Positions 51,214 through 62,163 of a stretch of DNA of 64,000 nt are shown one piece after another. The stretch is taken from assembly GCA_963930775.1 (NCBI GenBank), contig OZ005697.1, forward strand, positions 5,416,292-5,480,291, read 5' to 3'. A program made the position numbers and the translations under genes. The first letter of the stretch is position 1. Each line of letters begins with the position of its first letter. The notes below the pieces were generated by a model. It searched no databases. It saw only the letters and a program-made list of their open reading frames with translations, and was not told the DNA's origin. The stretch comes from Cliona cf. orientalis (lineage: Eukaryota; Porifera; Demospongiae; Clionaida; Clionaidae).

Positions 51214-52890
51214 CTTAAGACGGGCAATATTATGCTTTGTCTTCAACACCTTCCATCCATGTTCTTCAGCTCATAAACACCTTTACCCAATGACTTTTGG
51301 ATCACACAAGGTCCCTTATATTTGTCTTCAAGTTTTCCTCATTTTCTTTCCTTTTGGTAAGTGTCTTCGAGCAAGACTTTTGTGCCAGGTTGTAGATCCT
51401 ACATTAATTTTACTAATATACGTTCGTTCTGTAAATCGTGTGTGTACCTCAGGAGAATGTCTGTGATCATAATATTCTTTTTGATCCTGGTGGGCCTTAG
51501 TAATATTGGCTGATGCTGCATCTTTAAGGTCATTACAAATTTTCGCCATCCTCTCAACAAAGAGGTCAACATCAACCTCTCCAACATCTGACACTGAAAG
51601 CAGCTCAGAATCAATTGGCAATCGGGGCTGATGATGAAACATCATATAAAAGGGAGAGTAGCCTGTTGACCTTTGCTTTGAAGTGCGGTAGGCAAATAAA
51701 ATCGTATCCAGTTTCTGATCCCAGTCGGTGTGATCTTCATTGACCAACTTACTCAGACTGCGACAAATTAAAGATCTGATTAAACCTTTCAGTTAACCCA
51801 TTTGTCTATGTTGAAAAAAATATTATAATCATAATATCTTATATAGCTTAGCTGACAGTGTATAATAATAATATTATATACCTGGGGGTGATATGTAGAA
51901 GTGATACGATGTTGAGTCTTGGTCTTTTGAAAGAGTTCACCAATAAGTTAGTTCACAAATTCTCTTCCTTGATCACTGATAATAATCGAAGGGCATCCAA
52001 AGCGACAAAATAGCTGCATAAATAGTAGCTAGCTAGTATTAAGTGATTTCTTTACTCTAACTTACAGAGTTCAAATATCTGCAATAGATGTTGTTGATTT
52101 GTCCTTGAGAGGTTTAGCCTCTGCCCATTTTGAAAAACAGTCAGTGACAGTCATGATGTACTTACTACCTCTAGGAGTTTCTTTGAGAGGACCAATCAAG
52201 TCCATGCCAATCTGGTTCCACACTTCACCTTATACAGGAATAGGATGGAGAGTGGCAGACGTCTCTTTCACCTTGTGGTTTTGACGCTGACAAGTATCAC
52301 ATGATTGTATCTAATAGCAATTAGTATAGGTAATAGTGAGGTTTTATGTTGAATTTGGGTAAAATAGCACTCTGAAATAGGTATTTGGTTCAAAAATTGT
52401 ATGAGCGATAGCGAGTACAATTTGCACATCCAAGTACAAGTATACTATTATTATTGAATTACACTAGCCTTGCATGATCATGAATTGATGTGTCAAGAGC
52501 GTACTATTGATAGAGCATAATTATAATACTTACATATGCACAAATTTGTTTGTACATGTCTGGCCAATAGTAACGCTCTGAGAGTTGGGATATAGTCTTA
52601 TCTCTACCGAGGTGAGCTGTGTCATGCACTGTCCTGATTAACTGTTGCTGTTCTTCATTCTGCAACTAGCAACTTGACCTTGCCACCAACATAGTGTAGA
52701 TGCCTGCCCTCCATTGTGAAGAATTTGGCCCGTTTGCGAATACTGCATTTTGTTGCATTATCAGCACCAGCAGGGTACGTACCCGAAGATATATAGTTTG
52801 CTATATCAAGCAAGGAGTATCTCGCATCACTGTCGTTATCGTCGGATGTCTCGACTTCTACTTCGTTGACGCTGACCGAACCAGTTACTG
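51214..52890 (-). pseudogene. gypsy-type integrase of the Ginger1-like transposon
   Basis: Exons (minus): about 52534-52890, 52062-52310, 51882-52013, 51214-51805. Contents: an acidic start (SVNEVEVETSDDND), IRKRAKFFTMEG, HHCC zinc finger (HDTAHLGRDKT, RYYWPDMYKQIC, CDTCQRQ), DDE core with GMDLIGPLKET and ISDQGREF, the third catalytic residue in TNGLTERFN, AYRTSKQRSTGYSPFYMMF, and a final KYKGPCVIQKSLGKGVYEL (GPY/F-like). Defects: a TAA after HPIPV, and shifts near 52655, 52080 and 51785. It would cut and join transposon ends. Confidence 0.75.
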
Positions 52891-53029
52891 AGTACCATCT
52901 CTATGGGTCTCTGACACACATTGAATTTCCCGCGCGCGCGTACATGTATTTCTACCATAAAGCTCGCCAAACCTCGGGCATGCGCATTGGCGGGGGCGGG
53001 GTCAAATCACTGTAATTCCGAGCGAAGCG

Positions 53030-53400
53030 AGGTCTCTACTCGGGCTCGAGTGTCTTCGTATGGCTTCTGGGCGTATATCTCGCGTGCGTCTAAATTTTCT
53101 TTCTCACTCTCTTCGACGACTCAGGCCACGTCGCCATGTGCTACCGAGTCAAAAGTTGTGGGCTCCCTCAAGATGGTCATGCAAGGCCTACAAACTCTAC
53201 GGTTCGGCTGGATTGTGCTTACCGGGTAAATCAATTTTCGCGCGGCCGAAAACGATCGCACCTTCTTGGCCCAAAGTTGTTTGTCCTGTCGCTGACGGTA
53301 AAGATGTTGCTAGATGTGGCCTGTCAATTGGTCTACTCTTGGCTTCATTCTTCCAAGACTGACGACATAATGGAGCTCCTTTTGCTGCTAATACTTCAGC
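53030..53400. repeat. repeat family D, copy 1
   Basis: About 330 bp align with 55660-56000 in the same orientation (GAAGCGAGGTCTCTACT, ATGGCTTCTGG.CGTATATCT, GTGGGCTCCCTCAAG, CACCTTCTTG.CCCAAAGTTGTT). Frames exist on both strands (TLGQEGAI.FG on minus), but none is clearly favoured. Confidence 0.55.
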
Positions 53401-53586
53401 ATAGACAAAAGGAACCACTCCCTTGTCACGTGATCTACACGTGCAACATGAACACAAATTTAATTTACAGGGAATTAAGGCGGGGGAATCCTAAAATACA
53501 AATTCATCATGCATAAACAGGAAGTTCAATACAGGATATTGGTTGGCATAGTGGCTCGCTGAGCGAGGACTGCTACACAAAGTGTA

Positions 53587-54112
53587 CAAGGGGTGGTCTC
53601 TCCTATACCCAGTGTGGTCAGATCTGCGACCGGGGTCACGGGGTAGTCACTGGGTCACCGAGGTTTTTCATAAGTGGTCACCAGGTCACAGCACTAAAAT
53701 TGCTATTCCGCGGTCACAGAGCACAAACATGGACGAGGTTGTCAGACATGTAGAGAAGTCAAATACTAGCTAAATAATACGTAGGTACATATTCAGAGAT
53801 GATATACTCGCCCTTTAAACGTTCAATATCCACATGACATGTTCTGGTTCGATGTTCTACAGCTAGCTAGCTACGTTACTAATATCATTTAATAATTATG
53901 TTCACGTGAGCAGGCGCGGCCCGCGGCTACTACTATACTATAGCTAGCTAGCTAGTGCTATGGCGCTAATAGCCGACGATTTTAAGCGTGGTCACTAGGT
54001 CACAGCCGAATTCTAAGCACGGTCACGAGGTCACAGCCGAATTTTGGCGGTCACAAATTGTGACCCCGGTCGCAGATCTAACCACAGTAGGTATAGGAGA
54101 GACCACCCCTTG
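53587..54112. mobile_element. element with 53-bp inverted repeats
   Basis: CAAGGGGTGGTCTCTCCTAT ... GGTCAGATCTGCGACCGGGG mirrors CCCCGGTCGCAGATCTAACC ... ATAGGAGAGACCACCCCTTG. Inside are tandem GGTCAC(C/G/A).GGTCACAG units. A lone end is at 26798-26872. Confidence 0.8.
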
Positions 54113-54137
54113 GTGTAACTCTAGTAATAATAATAAC

Positions 54138-54973
54138 GCTGTGTCTACAGTGCCGGTACCGGCACCGCAATTTAAGCGTTATAGTGCCGGTAAGTCCATA
54201 TAAAATACTGTACTTTTACGTAGCCCTAGTCCCCGCCCCCTCCTGCATATGGCAATATAAATTTGTACATAAATTTGCCGGCACTCTAGACACTGCGTAA
54301 TAAATAATTATAGTGACGCAGCGCGTGGTGCCCGTTTCACTAGCGATATCGCTCCACACCAGACGTGACCTCCACCAACATTGGGCTTGAGCCATATTTA
54401 CCTGTATCTGTGCCAAATTTCACTATTCGATACCCTTACAATTTAATAGGTATTAGCTAGTGTTGTCTCGTCCTCAGACCCCACTACCGATTGGGTACTG
54501 GAGGATGCAAGACTGTACTTCACGTGCACAAGGGCGGAGCTAGGTTAGGCTCCGCCCGGCCAATAGACTTTGAACTTCAAAGGTGAATCTAGCTTCAGCA
54601 CTGCAGAGACTGAAATCATGATCAGAGCAAGGCTTAGAGAGAAGTCCGATGCAGGTATGTTGTTCGATATCAATGCATACTATGCAGCAGTTGCAGATAG
54701 GTGCCTGCTGACCTGGGCCTACCTAGCTTTGTGCCCAGGTGGCCCTTGGTGAATCATTTACTAATACCATCTATTATTATTCAAGGGTAATGAAATGGGA
54801 TAAAAATTAATTACGCAGTGTCTAGAGTGCTGGCAAATTTATGTACAAATTTATATTGCCATATGCAGGAGGGGGCGGGGACTAGGGCTACGTAAGAGTA
54901 CAGTATTTTATATGAACTTACCGGCACTATAACGCTTAAATTGCGGTGCCGGTACCGGCACTGTAGACACAGC
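54138..54973. mobile_element. two inverted 160-bp MITEs around a 515-bp core
   Basis: 54138-54297 and 54813-54973 are near-exact reverse complements. Each unit also has its own inverted ends (GTCTACAGTGCCGG and CCGGCACTCTAGAC). The core contains a lone GTCTCGTCCTCAGACCC end (54466) and a basic/acidic 60-codon frame of no clear meaning. Confidence 0.7.
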
Positions 54974-55659
54974 GAATTAATTATGTTGACTCCGTCAGTG
55001 TGCCTACCATAAACAGGCCTGTAAACCATGCAGGAAAGGCACTAGTAATATATTATGTAGTATTGATATCAGTGTTCAGTTCTTTCAGGATGAAGAACTG
55101 AATGTTGCAGCGGGAGTGGTCTGGTATCAAGACTAGGAAGGCACAAGGGGCATCATATGATATCATAATTATTCCGATGTCCATAGTTGTCACGTGATTA
55201 ATCAGTTGCTGTTGGATTTGGTGTGCAAGCATGATCTAAATGAGAACTCTGTAGAGCACATAGCCTGCGCACATTGCGCAATCTGTACAGAAGCGATAAT
55301 ACCACAACTTTACATTTAGATTTGAACATTTCGATGACCTTTACTGGTCTACATTTAACTTTTAACTAGGCTTGTTTTGTGCATGAGCAGAAAGCAATGA
55401 CCTGCATGCATTATCAGGAGTGCATCCCTGCTTATAGAGTCTACCGATTCTAAATTGTAAGTATTTCAAGTTGTAAGCTTACTAAGTGACTTAGATACTT
55501 GATTCCGAAATGACAGGATTTGTTATAAGAGTCTCCCTCCTCTTCATTATTATTGTGCACTTTGTGCTCACAATGCTGGACAACACCACTACCGATTACT
55601 TTATCCCTTGCGCCTGCTTGAGCTACTCCTGTTTGGCATTGTTACCTTGTCTTGTTCCA
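54974..55659. other. spacer, no gene seen
   Basis: AT-rich. Contains ACTCTGTAGAGCACATAGCC (55245), the motif shared with 9368, 60630 and 60720. No supported feature. Confidence 0.3.
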
Positions 55660-56090
55660 AGCGAAGCGAGGTCTCTACTTGGGCTTGAGAATCGTAGTAT
55701 GGCTTCTGGACGTATATCTCACATGCATCTAATTCCTTTCTTACTGTTTTCAGCGACTCTGACCACATTGCCTGGAGCAGCAGCATCAAAAGCCGTGGGC
55801 TCCCTCAAGGTGAACTTGCAAGGCTTGCAAAGTCTACGGTTCAGCCGAACTGTGCTCACCGGGTAAATCAATGTTCGCGAGGCCAAAAATGATCGCACCT
55901 TCTTGACCCAAAGTTGTTCGTCCTCTCACTGATGGTGACCTGTGGCCTGTCAACTGGCCTACTCTTGGCTTGATTGTTCCAAGAAAGACGACACCTAATA
56001 CTGCAGCATAGGCATTGGGCAACCTGTGGGAGTTCCCTGTGAGCACATGTTTGCTACTGTGCGTGCTCTCTGGAGCGGAGCGAGGAAGCC
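55660..56090. repeat. repeat family D, copy 2
   Basis: Diverged copy of 53030-53400, ending GGAGCGGAGCGAGGAAGCCC. The plus frame (VGSLKVNLQGLQSLRF) and minus frame (TTLGQEGAIIFG) both persist in the other copy. Confidence 0.55.
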
Positions 56091-56820
56091 CCTGCACATT
56101 AGTGTATCTCTAGTTAAGTAAATCTATATACATTAGCTAGATTAAGACCACTATATACATGTACATGTAGCATTCTTGCTTTTCCTAAGTAGATTGTGGC
56201 TCCTTTCTCATGATCAGCCATTGTTTTTTTCGTATTCTACTACACTGATTGAAACTCAGTGGTGGATTAGAAAATTTTTGCCAATTTTGCCACTTGGTAA
56301 AAAATTTATCATGCTAATTTTTTTGTCCTGTGTTAAAGATTGCATAGAGGATATTAATGTGATCTTTACCTCATTTTTCCACAAATTTTAGGTAGCTGGA
56401 ATTTTTATCCAGTGAATATTTTCACGTACATGTACATGTATATGGTACATGTATCTTTTGTGCTCGCATACCAAGGTTTAAGAAAGCTACAAATTATGCA
56501 GCTACACCTAGTACTGGCATGTACTCAACTGTTCTCGAGCTAAATATCATTAAGGGTTGTCATATCATGAATTGGATAGATTACTCAGTCATGCAGCACA
56601 CATGGAGTAGTAACCTCTATTATGTTGAGTAATATTATGCCCCAACATTTGTGATGCTGGTGTTTTCAAGGTAAATGGGGTGGAATTTTCTTCCCGCTCC
56701 ACTTTGATGATTGATTGTATCAGGAATGCATGCATAATGTGTATGCTGTTCATATTATGTATGGGAAGTAGTGCATATTCTTGTTAGTGTATCATACTCT
56801 TCATTGCATGCACTATAATT
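56091..56820. other. upstream region of WDR24
   Basis: No exon or clear element apart from ACATGTACATGTA runs at about 56155 and 56427 and a fragment at 56270-56350 shared with introns near 5570 and 17150. It should contain the promoter. Confidence 0.3.
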
Positions 56821-57283
56821 ATGGCAGATACTTCAGTGGTGCCTTCGAAGAAATTTGTCATCAATCTTGAGCAACCATGCGCTTCAATGTGTACAAATTT
56901 CTCAGGAATATTGCTGGCAGTTGTTGGTCGAAAAGGTACTGTACAGTATGTACATGCATGTGCACTATATCTGATATTTTATGTGATTTTTTTCTTGATC
57001 CCAATTCATATATTTTATGTAAATAGTGTTTAAGATCCTTAAGATTTCCCCTGATCAGATGCAAGTGTCTCTTGATTTAAGAGATCTTCCTGGCAAGCAG
57101 CTCAATCTCAATTTTAGTAACAACAATGTGCAGTGGAATCCAAGAGAAGGTGGTGTATGTTGTACCTATACAATCTCACTATATATCTCACTGATGTCTG
57201 TTTAGAATCGCAGCTTGCCACTGCTCCTACTAATGGCTGTGTGATCCTATGGGACATTAATAAGAGGACCAAATCAAAGATAG
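56821..57283 (+). CDS. WDR24: WDR24-like GATOR2 subunit, first three exons only
   Basis: Exons 56821-56935, 57027-57149 and 57206-57283 join in phase (introns 91 and 56 bp). The protein starts MADTSVVPSKKFVINLE, then VFKILKISPDQM, LNLNFSNNNVQWNP and LATAPTNGCVILWDINK, which is the first WD40 repeat in the arrangement seen at the N terminus of WDR24 (FKIY...ADVVW...LATAATNG). WDR24 is a beta-propeller and RING subunit of GATOR2, which activates mTORC1 on lysosomes when amino acids are present. A GTAAG donor at 57284 is intact, but no further exon is visible in the remaining 6.7 kb. Another WD40 protein is possible. Confidence 0.7.
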
Positions 57284-57318
57284 GTAAGCAGAGATGCAGC
57301 AATACACACAATAAATAA

Positions 57319-57856
57319 TAAAGTTTTCGAGGTTGAAAAGCTTCACAGTTTTCGCAAGTCAAACCTACATGTATATAGACGACGAAAATTTCATTCTGTG
57401 AAATATTCAGTACAATGGCATGATCAATGATTTGTGGGTGTGGCTACCATCTGCGCACTCAAAACAATCAGTTGTTACTAGTGCTCGGCAAGTTGAGTCT
57501 TCTTGGTTCTATTTATCGCCATTTTATTGCATTTATATCTCTTCTGAAGTGCTTTAAGTGATGCAGCTTCCACTATCTAGAGTGATGCCGTCGACAGCAA
57601 TATCATCTACGAATAAGTTACCCTAGGGATTACTTGCATTCTTGCTCTCTTTTGCAAGGTAAGGTTTGTCTAATGACAGCGTCCCACACATCTTGTTGAC
57701 ATAATAGCCTTGAATCATTGTCTCGAACCAAACCATTGTGCACCGTTGCCTTTACCAGCACTGAGCATGTGCTGGTAGTTGGCTGGGTGTGGTTTATGCA
57801 GGACTCAACCACAAAATTTTATCCATGAAATCTGAATTTAATAAAACCATGAAATA
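57319..57856. mobile_element. MITE, TTTTCGAGG family, degraded right end
   Basis: Aligns with 58719-59280 (AAGTTTTCGAGGTTGAAAA, GATCAATGATTTGTGGGTGTGG, GCAGGACTCAACCA, AAAACCATGAAATATT). It begins 35 bp after exon 3 of WDR24. Confidence 0.6.
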
Positions 57857-58013
57857 TTGGGGATGAGGCTATCAATGGCAAGATTTTCTTGATGTCTAGT
57901 ATAAGTTTCCCAAGATATATGTAGCACATGGTATGATGGAAAGGAAACAAATCTTGTAGCACTATAGTGGCTGTTTTCAAGTGCCTAGAAGGGAAGTGTT
58001 TCAACATTGTTAA

Positions 58014-58542
58014 TACCGTAAAGTCTGGTTAATAAGCACACATGCTTATTAAGCGCATATTTTTTAATAAGCGCATGCTTCCTTCCTGTTATTAAGTATT
58101 GTCTAATAAGCACATGCACCCAATAAAGCACTGTTCGATCAAGAGTTTTCCATGCTCTACATGGCTAGAACTAGTTTACCAACCTATTTTTGGATAGCCA
58201 GCTGCACGAGATCAACTATACTCCACACTATGATGTTCCACTGAGAGGGGTGCAGACTCTTGACCTTGATTCAAAGCAAGTCCCGCCAAAGAAGTTGGCT
58301 ATTTTTCCACGATTTTCTTCCAGTGATGGCTTCCGATCATACTCCCATGAACTATTACAGAGCTTATTCCAAGAATTGCTGTGTTCATAACTTGCTAGCT
58401 TTGTAATTGAGCGCTTGAACGTGCTGGTAGTGGGCGGGGCCAAACGTTCACTCTCTTTTAAGCACACATCGTCTAATAGGCGTATGTTTCCTTACCACCG
58501 AGAGTGATAAGCGCATGCGCTTATTAACCAGACTTTATGGTA
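58014..58542. mobile_element. TACCGTAAAGTCTGG..AAGCGC family element, uninterrupted
   Basis: TACCGTAAAGTCTGGTTAAT and TTATTAACCAGACTTTATGG-TA are inverted ends. Reference copy for 17830-18674, lacking the palindrome. Confidence 0.8.
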
Positions 58543-58718
58543 TAATATTATGACACCTGTAACTCGCAAGGATGCCGAGTGATTTTTATATAGACAACAA
58601 CAACAATAAATTTAATGGCAGAATTAACCACTTTTCCTATTGTGCATGAACACGGGGTAAAATGTAAACCCTAGCTAACTTACATGTACATGACATTGTA
58701 CCATATTATACATATATA

Positions 58719-59280
58719 TAACCTAAAATTTTCGAGGTTGAAAATTTTCACTGTTTTTGTGGGTCAGAGATAGACCACGAAAAATAAAATATTCAAAACA
58801 GTATCATCATGACATCAATGATCTGTGGGTTTGGCCAACCGTCTGTGCACTAACTCTCGAGCTATCGTGATTGATGGCTGCTAGTGTTTAGTGAGTCAAG
58901 TCATCTTGGTTAGGACTGTTTAATGTCGATCATAATGTTCATGTCTCTTCTGAAGTGCTTCAAGCAAGGCTGCTTCCATGTCCTATTATTCATAGTGATG
59001 CCATCAACAGCGATAATCTTGAATAAGCTAATCCAAGCTACTCTGGACAGCACACGATCACTTCAAGTCTTGCATTCCCACTCTAGGTAAGGTCTGTCCA
59101 ATGACATCCCACACGTCAGCCTCGAACCATTGTCTTGAACTCAGCACCATTGCATTATCTTTGCCTGATAGTAATTGGATTGGTATGGTTTTTGCAGGGC
59201 TCAACCATGAACATTTATCCGTGAAAATTTATTTCTGAGTAAAACCGCGAAATATTTTATCCTCGAAAACATTTAGGGTA
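58719..59280. mobile_element. MITE, TTTTCGAGG family
   Basis: TAACCTAAAATTTTCGAGG and CCTCGAAAACATTTAGGGTA are inverted ends bounded by TA. Second copy at 57319-57856. Confidence 0.7.
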
Positions 59281-59511
59281 TACGTAAATGATACAGTGTA
59301 ACAGTATAATACCCAATCAAGCCTATTAAATTTAGGCTTAGTTCAGCGAATAGAATTATGATGAGCTACAGTGTAGCAGGCCTGTAGCCAGAGTTTATAA
59401 AAGGGTACGCCAGTTAATTAACACATATTTATTAGAGTGAGGAAAATTGGAGTGTGTGGAGATCCAAACTGAGATATCTGGAGATATGCTTCCCCAGAAA
59501 GTTTTTAGACT
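59281..59511. other. spacer
   Basis: Short AT-rich spacer with CCTGTAGCCAGAGTTTATAA; no gene. Confidence 0.3.
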
Positions 59512-59694
59512 ACCGTACTTAATCTAATACTATGCATGGAAAAAATTTTTCAGTTTGAAAGACGCACGTTTTCCTGGTAAAGGTCATCAATCGCTCCATA
59601 TATAAACGTTACGAGAATTCGTAAAATGCTAAATTATTGCATTAAATTGGATCATGTGTTGTATTTGATTAACTACAGTACTTTCATGGCTTGC
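59512..59694. mobile_element. MITE, TACCGTA..TTAATC family, empty-site copy
   Basis: Inverted match to 19479-20052. TACCGTACTTAATCTAAT at one end and GATTAACTACAGTA at the other. It lacks the insert present at 19644-20035. Confidence 0.7.
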
Positions 59695-59929
59695 ATGATA
59701 GTACACAAGCTGCTTGAGTTGGGTATCTATGTAATTAGGCTGAAAAGAGAAGTACACATGAGCACCCCCACCCCTCCTGCCTATGGGCCTGTGTAGTAAG
59801 CTAGTACTTTATCTGCCTCGCTGAATGTAACTTTGCAACATCAGTGCTGCCGAAAACTCATAATATTAGGATTTTTCAGCATGAAAATTGTCTAGTTAGC
59901 ATATTTGGATTTTTTGCCTATCTGTTCCC

Positions 59930-60515
59930 TAGCTTCGTACCCAGGCCCTTTGAGACCATGGTACACACTGTGCATTATTTTCCCAGTAACAGCTGAGAAT
60001 TCGTATTTTTGTCCACTTATTTGTCCATAAATGTGAACCTTGACCTCAGAAATATGCCTAAAAATTATTTTTGTTGGCAGCGTTTTGGGCTAAAGACACC
60101 TGTTGCGACCAATTTAGCTATCACAAGCGAGCAACATTGACAGAAGAACAATAAAGAAGCTATAAGAAGGACCTCTACTCATGTTTAGTAAAGTTTTTTG
60201 ATGAATAATCAGAAGTATTGACACCGAGGCAGTTGTCCAGCGGCAGCAAAGGGACTTTGTCAGATCTCTGAAGCTCAAGAAGATTTATTTAAAGTCAAAT
60301 GAGAGTGAAGAAAGTCTGCTGTACGATATTCTTTAGAAATATCGAGTCCGTAGGCTTCACCGACTTCAGATGCTTTGAATACCTTGTCCGTACGTGTCCG
60401 ACCGTGTGGTGACGACAATATCCAGCGAATTATACTACAAAATGTTCCGTAAACTTCGCGCATACGCGTATACCAGGCCCTTTCTACTCCTCCTCAAAGG
60501 GCCTGGGCGAGGCTA
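59930..60515. mobile_element. Mutator-like non-autonomous element with 9-bp TSD
   Basis: TAGCTTCGTACCCAGGCCCT and AGGGCCTGGGCGAGGCTA are imperfect inverted ends. Flanks TCTGTTCCC (59921-59929) and TCTATTCCC (60516-60524) match at 8 of 9 positions. 586 bp, non-coding. Confidence 0.75.
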
Positions 60516-61086
60516 TCTATTCCCATAAGGCCAATATATTTTCCAGGATTTTCTTCATAAATCTTACCTAGGATTTCATACCATAAGATGTTGGCAGCAC
60601 TGCAACATTGCAAGTTTACAACAAAACTAGAGCTCTTTAGAGCACATAATAACCTGTGCATTTATTGCATCTGTGCATCAATCTGCACGGAGTTGAGAGC
60701 TACAGTAATAATAATGCTAGAGCTCTGTAGAGCACATAGCCCACACGCACTTTGCGCAGTTTGTACATGTAGATTTCTGGTTATAATTTTGTGAATTTAA
60801 GAAAAATAGTGGAAATGCTGCTTGAATGTAGGGGGTCCCAGTGATGTCAGCCAAAAAAGCACTGATTCTCTCTCTGCACCAGACTTAGACTAGGACAATA
60901 TGAATTGCTATAGTACATGTACAGTATCTACATTTTATAATAATATTATTATACATGTACAACTCTTACATTCTGATTCAGTTCCATAGGGCTTCATATT
61001 TCAGTCAGCGGATCTGGATAGCTACCAGCCAAACAGTATACTATGCATCACGAACATGATCTTTGCCAGTTCATATACTAGGTCAC
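60516..61086. repeat. spacer with AGAGCTCTGTAGAGCACATA repeats
   Basis: Two copies of the motif lie 90 bp apart (about 60626 and 60718), each followed by a TGCGCA/CTGCACGG-type block. No gene. Confidence 0.4.
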
Positions 61087-61512
61087 TTAGGGGGCTTGTC
61101 CAAAGTCCTTGTGGAAAAATTAACGTCATTATGACATTAGTGGGGGAGGGGATCTTGGTCCATGACGTTTTACAACTGCATTGTCAGCAGACTTTAGCTT
61201 TAGTTATGATTATGCATTCTTGTGGTTGAGCAGTGTCAAAATTTGCATTTTAGTTGACAGCTGTGTCAAGCACTACATAGCTAAAGGCAGGCAAAAAACT
61301 ATCAAAGAAGCACAGGCATGCAATGAATCCATGAAGACATAGCTAGCACTGTAGAATACAACCGAATGTGTAGGCTAAATGGAGCAGAATCAGAGTTTCA
61401 GTGTTGAATGTATGCGGAAATGCTGTGACGTTAAGAGAGGGGGGGAGGGGGGTAAAATGTTAACGTCATAATGACATTAATTTTTTCACAAGGACTTTGG
61501 ATAAGGCCCCTT
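61087..61512. mobile_element. MITE with 50-bp inverted repeats
   Basis: TTAGGGGGCTTGTCCAAAGT...TTAACGTCATTATGACATTA mirrors TAACGTCATAATGACATTAA...ACTTTGGATAAGGCCCCTTA. The inside carries GGGGGAGGGG. Non-coding. Confidence 0.8.
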
Positions 61513-61807
61513 AGTTGCACCAGGAGTACATTAATGTACATGTACTCCTGATTTCAGGCATGAGCAGAAAGCATGTTCTGCATGCATATACAAGTATGCA
61601 TTGAGTAGGCACTATTATGCAATAGGCATGGTTATGATGACAAACAAAAAGGTGCTATTTGTGACGCTCGTGGATCGTATCCCTCGATTTGAAGTACTGA
61701 AGCCAGTTTTTCGCCAAATATGACTGATTTATTATGCTTACAAGTCGTTCATGATCAGGTGCTCGAGGTATAGCAATTTTTGTGCTCATAATAACAATAA
61801 CATGGAC

Positions 61808-62163
61808 TAGTCTCTTGCCCAGCCCCCTTTCACGCACGTGGAGAGAAGGCGTCTGGATAAACGTGTATATGGCCCGTGTCACCGAGGAATGCACAACGTC
61901 ACGTATTTCTGGTGTGCTTGAATAAGAAATGTGAATAAATTAACATTCCATTGGGTACAAAGGGATAACGTATATCGCTTACGAATGTGCATGCGCACAA
62001 TCATTAATGTGCATTCTGTTCATGCCTGCGCAGTCATGCGAGTTGATCCATGCATCTGATTGGCGTGCACTGCAGGTTACACGGGCAACACAGCCCCTAT
62101 GCACGTTTGTCCAGGCCCCGTCTCTCCGCATGCATGAAAGGGGGCTGCATGGGCACGAGACTA
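61808..62163. mobile_element. TAGTCTC..GCCC element, no TSD seen
   Basis: TAGTCTCTTGCCCAGCCCCC and GGGGGCTGCATGGGCACGAG-ACTA are imperfect inverted ends similar in form to the Mutator-like group, but the 9-bp flanks (AACATGGAC and CGACATGAT) do not match. A 79-codon minus frame crosses its left end and is not credible. Confidence 0.5.

Larger units (their letters stand above)
46006..52890 (-). mobile_element. decayed Ginger1-like DNA transposon (integrase plus Ulp1 protease)
   Basis: Reading the minus strand from 52890, a spliced gene encodes a gypsy-type integrase, a middle region, and a Ulp1-type cysteine protease with a C-terminal Cys-rich tail. Integrase plus Ulp1 in an intron-bearing gene without gag or reverse transcriptase is the layout described for Ginger1 elements. 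Introns are small with GT..AG ends. Stops, frameshifts and at least four inserted elements (46572-47204, 47621-47968, 49073-49616, 49181-49494) show it is dead. Inverted ends were not found. Confidence 0.7.

Noticed and set aside
53060..53362. 100-codon ORF starting MASGRISRVRL
   Set aside because: The frame is not kept in the second copy near 55700, where it stops early in a different way; treated as repeat D.
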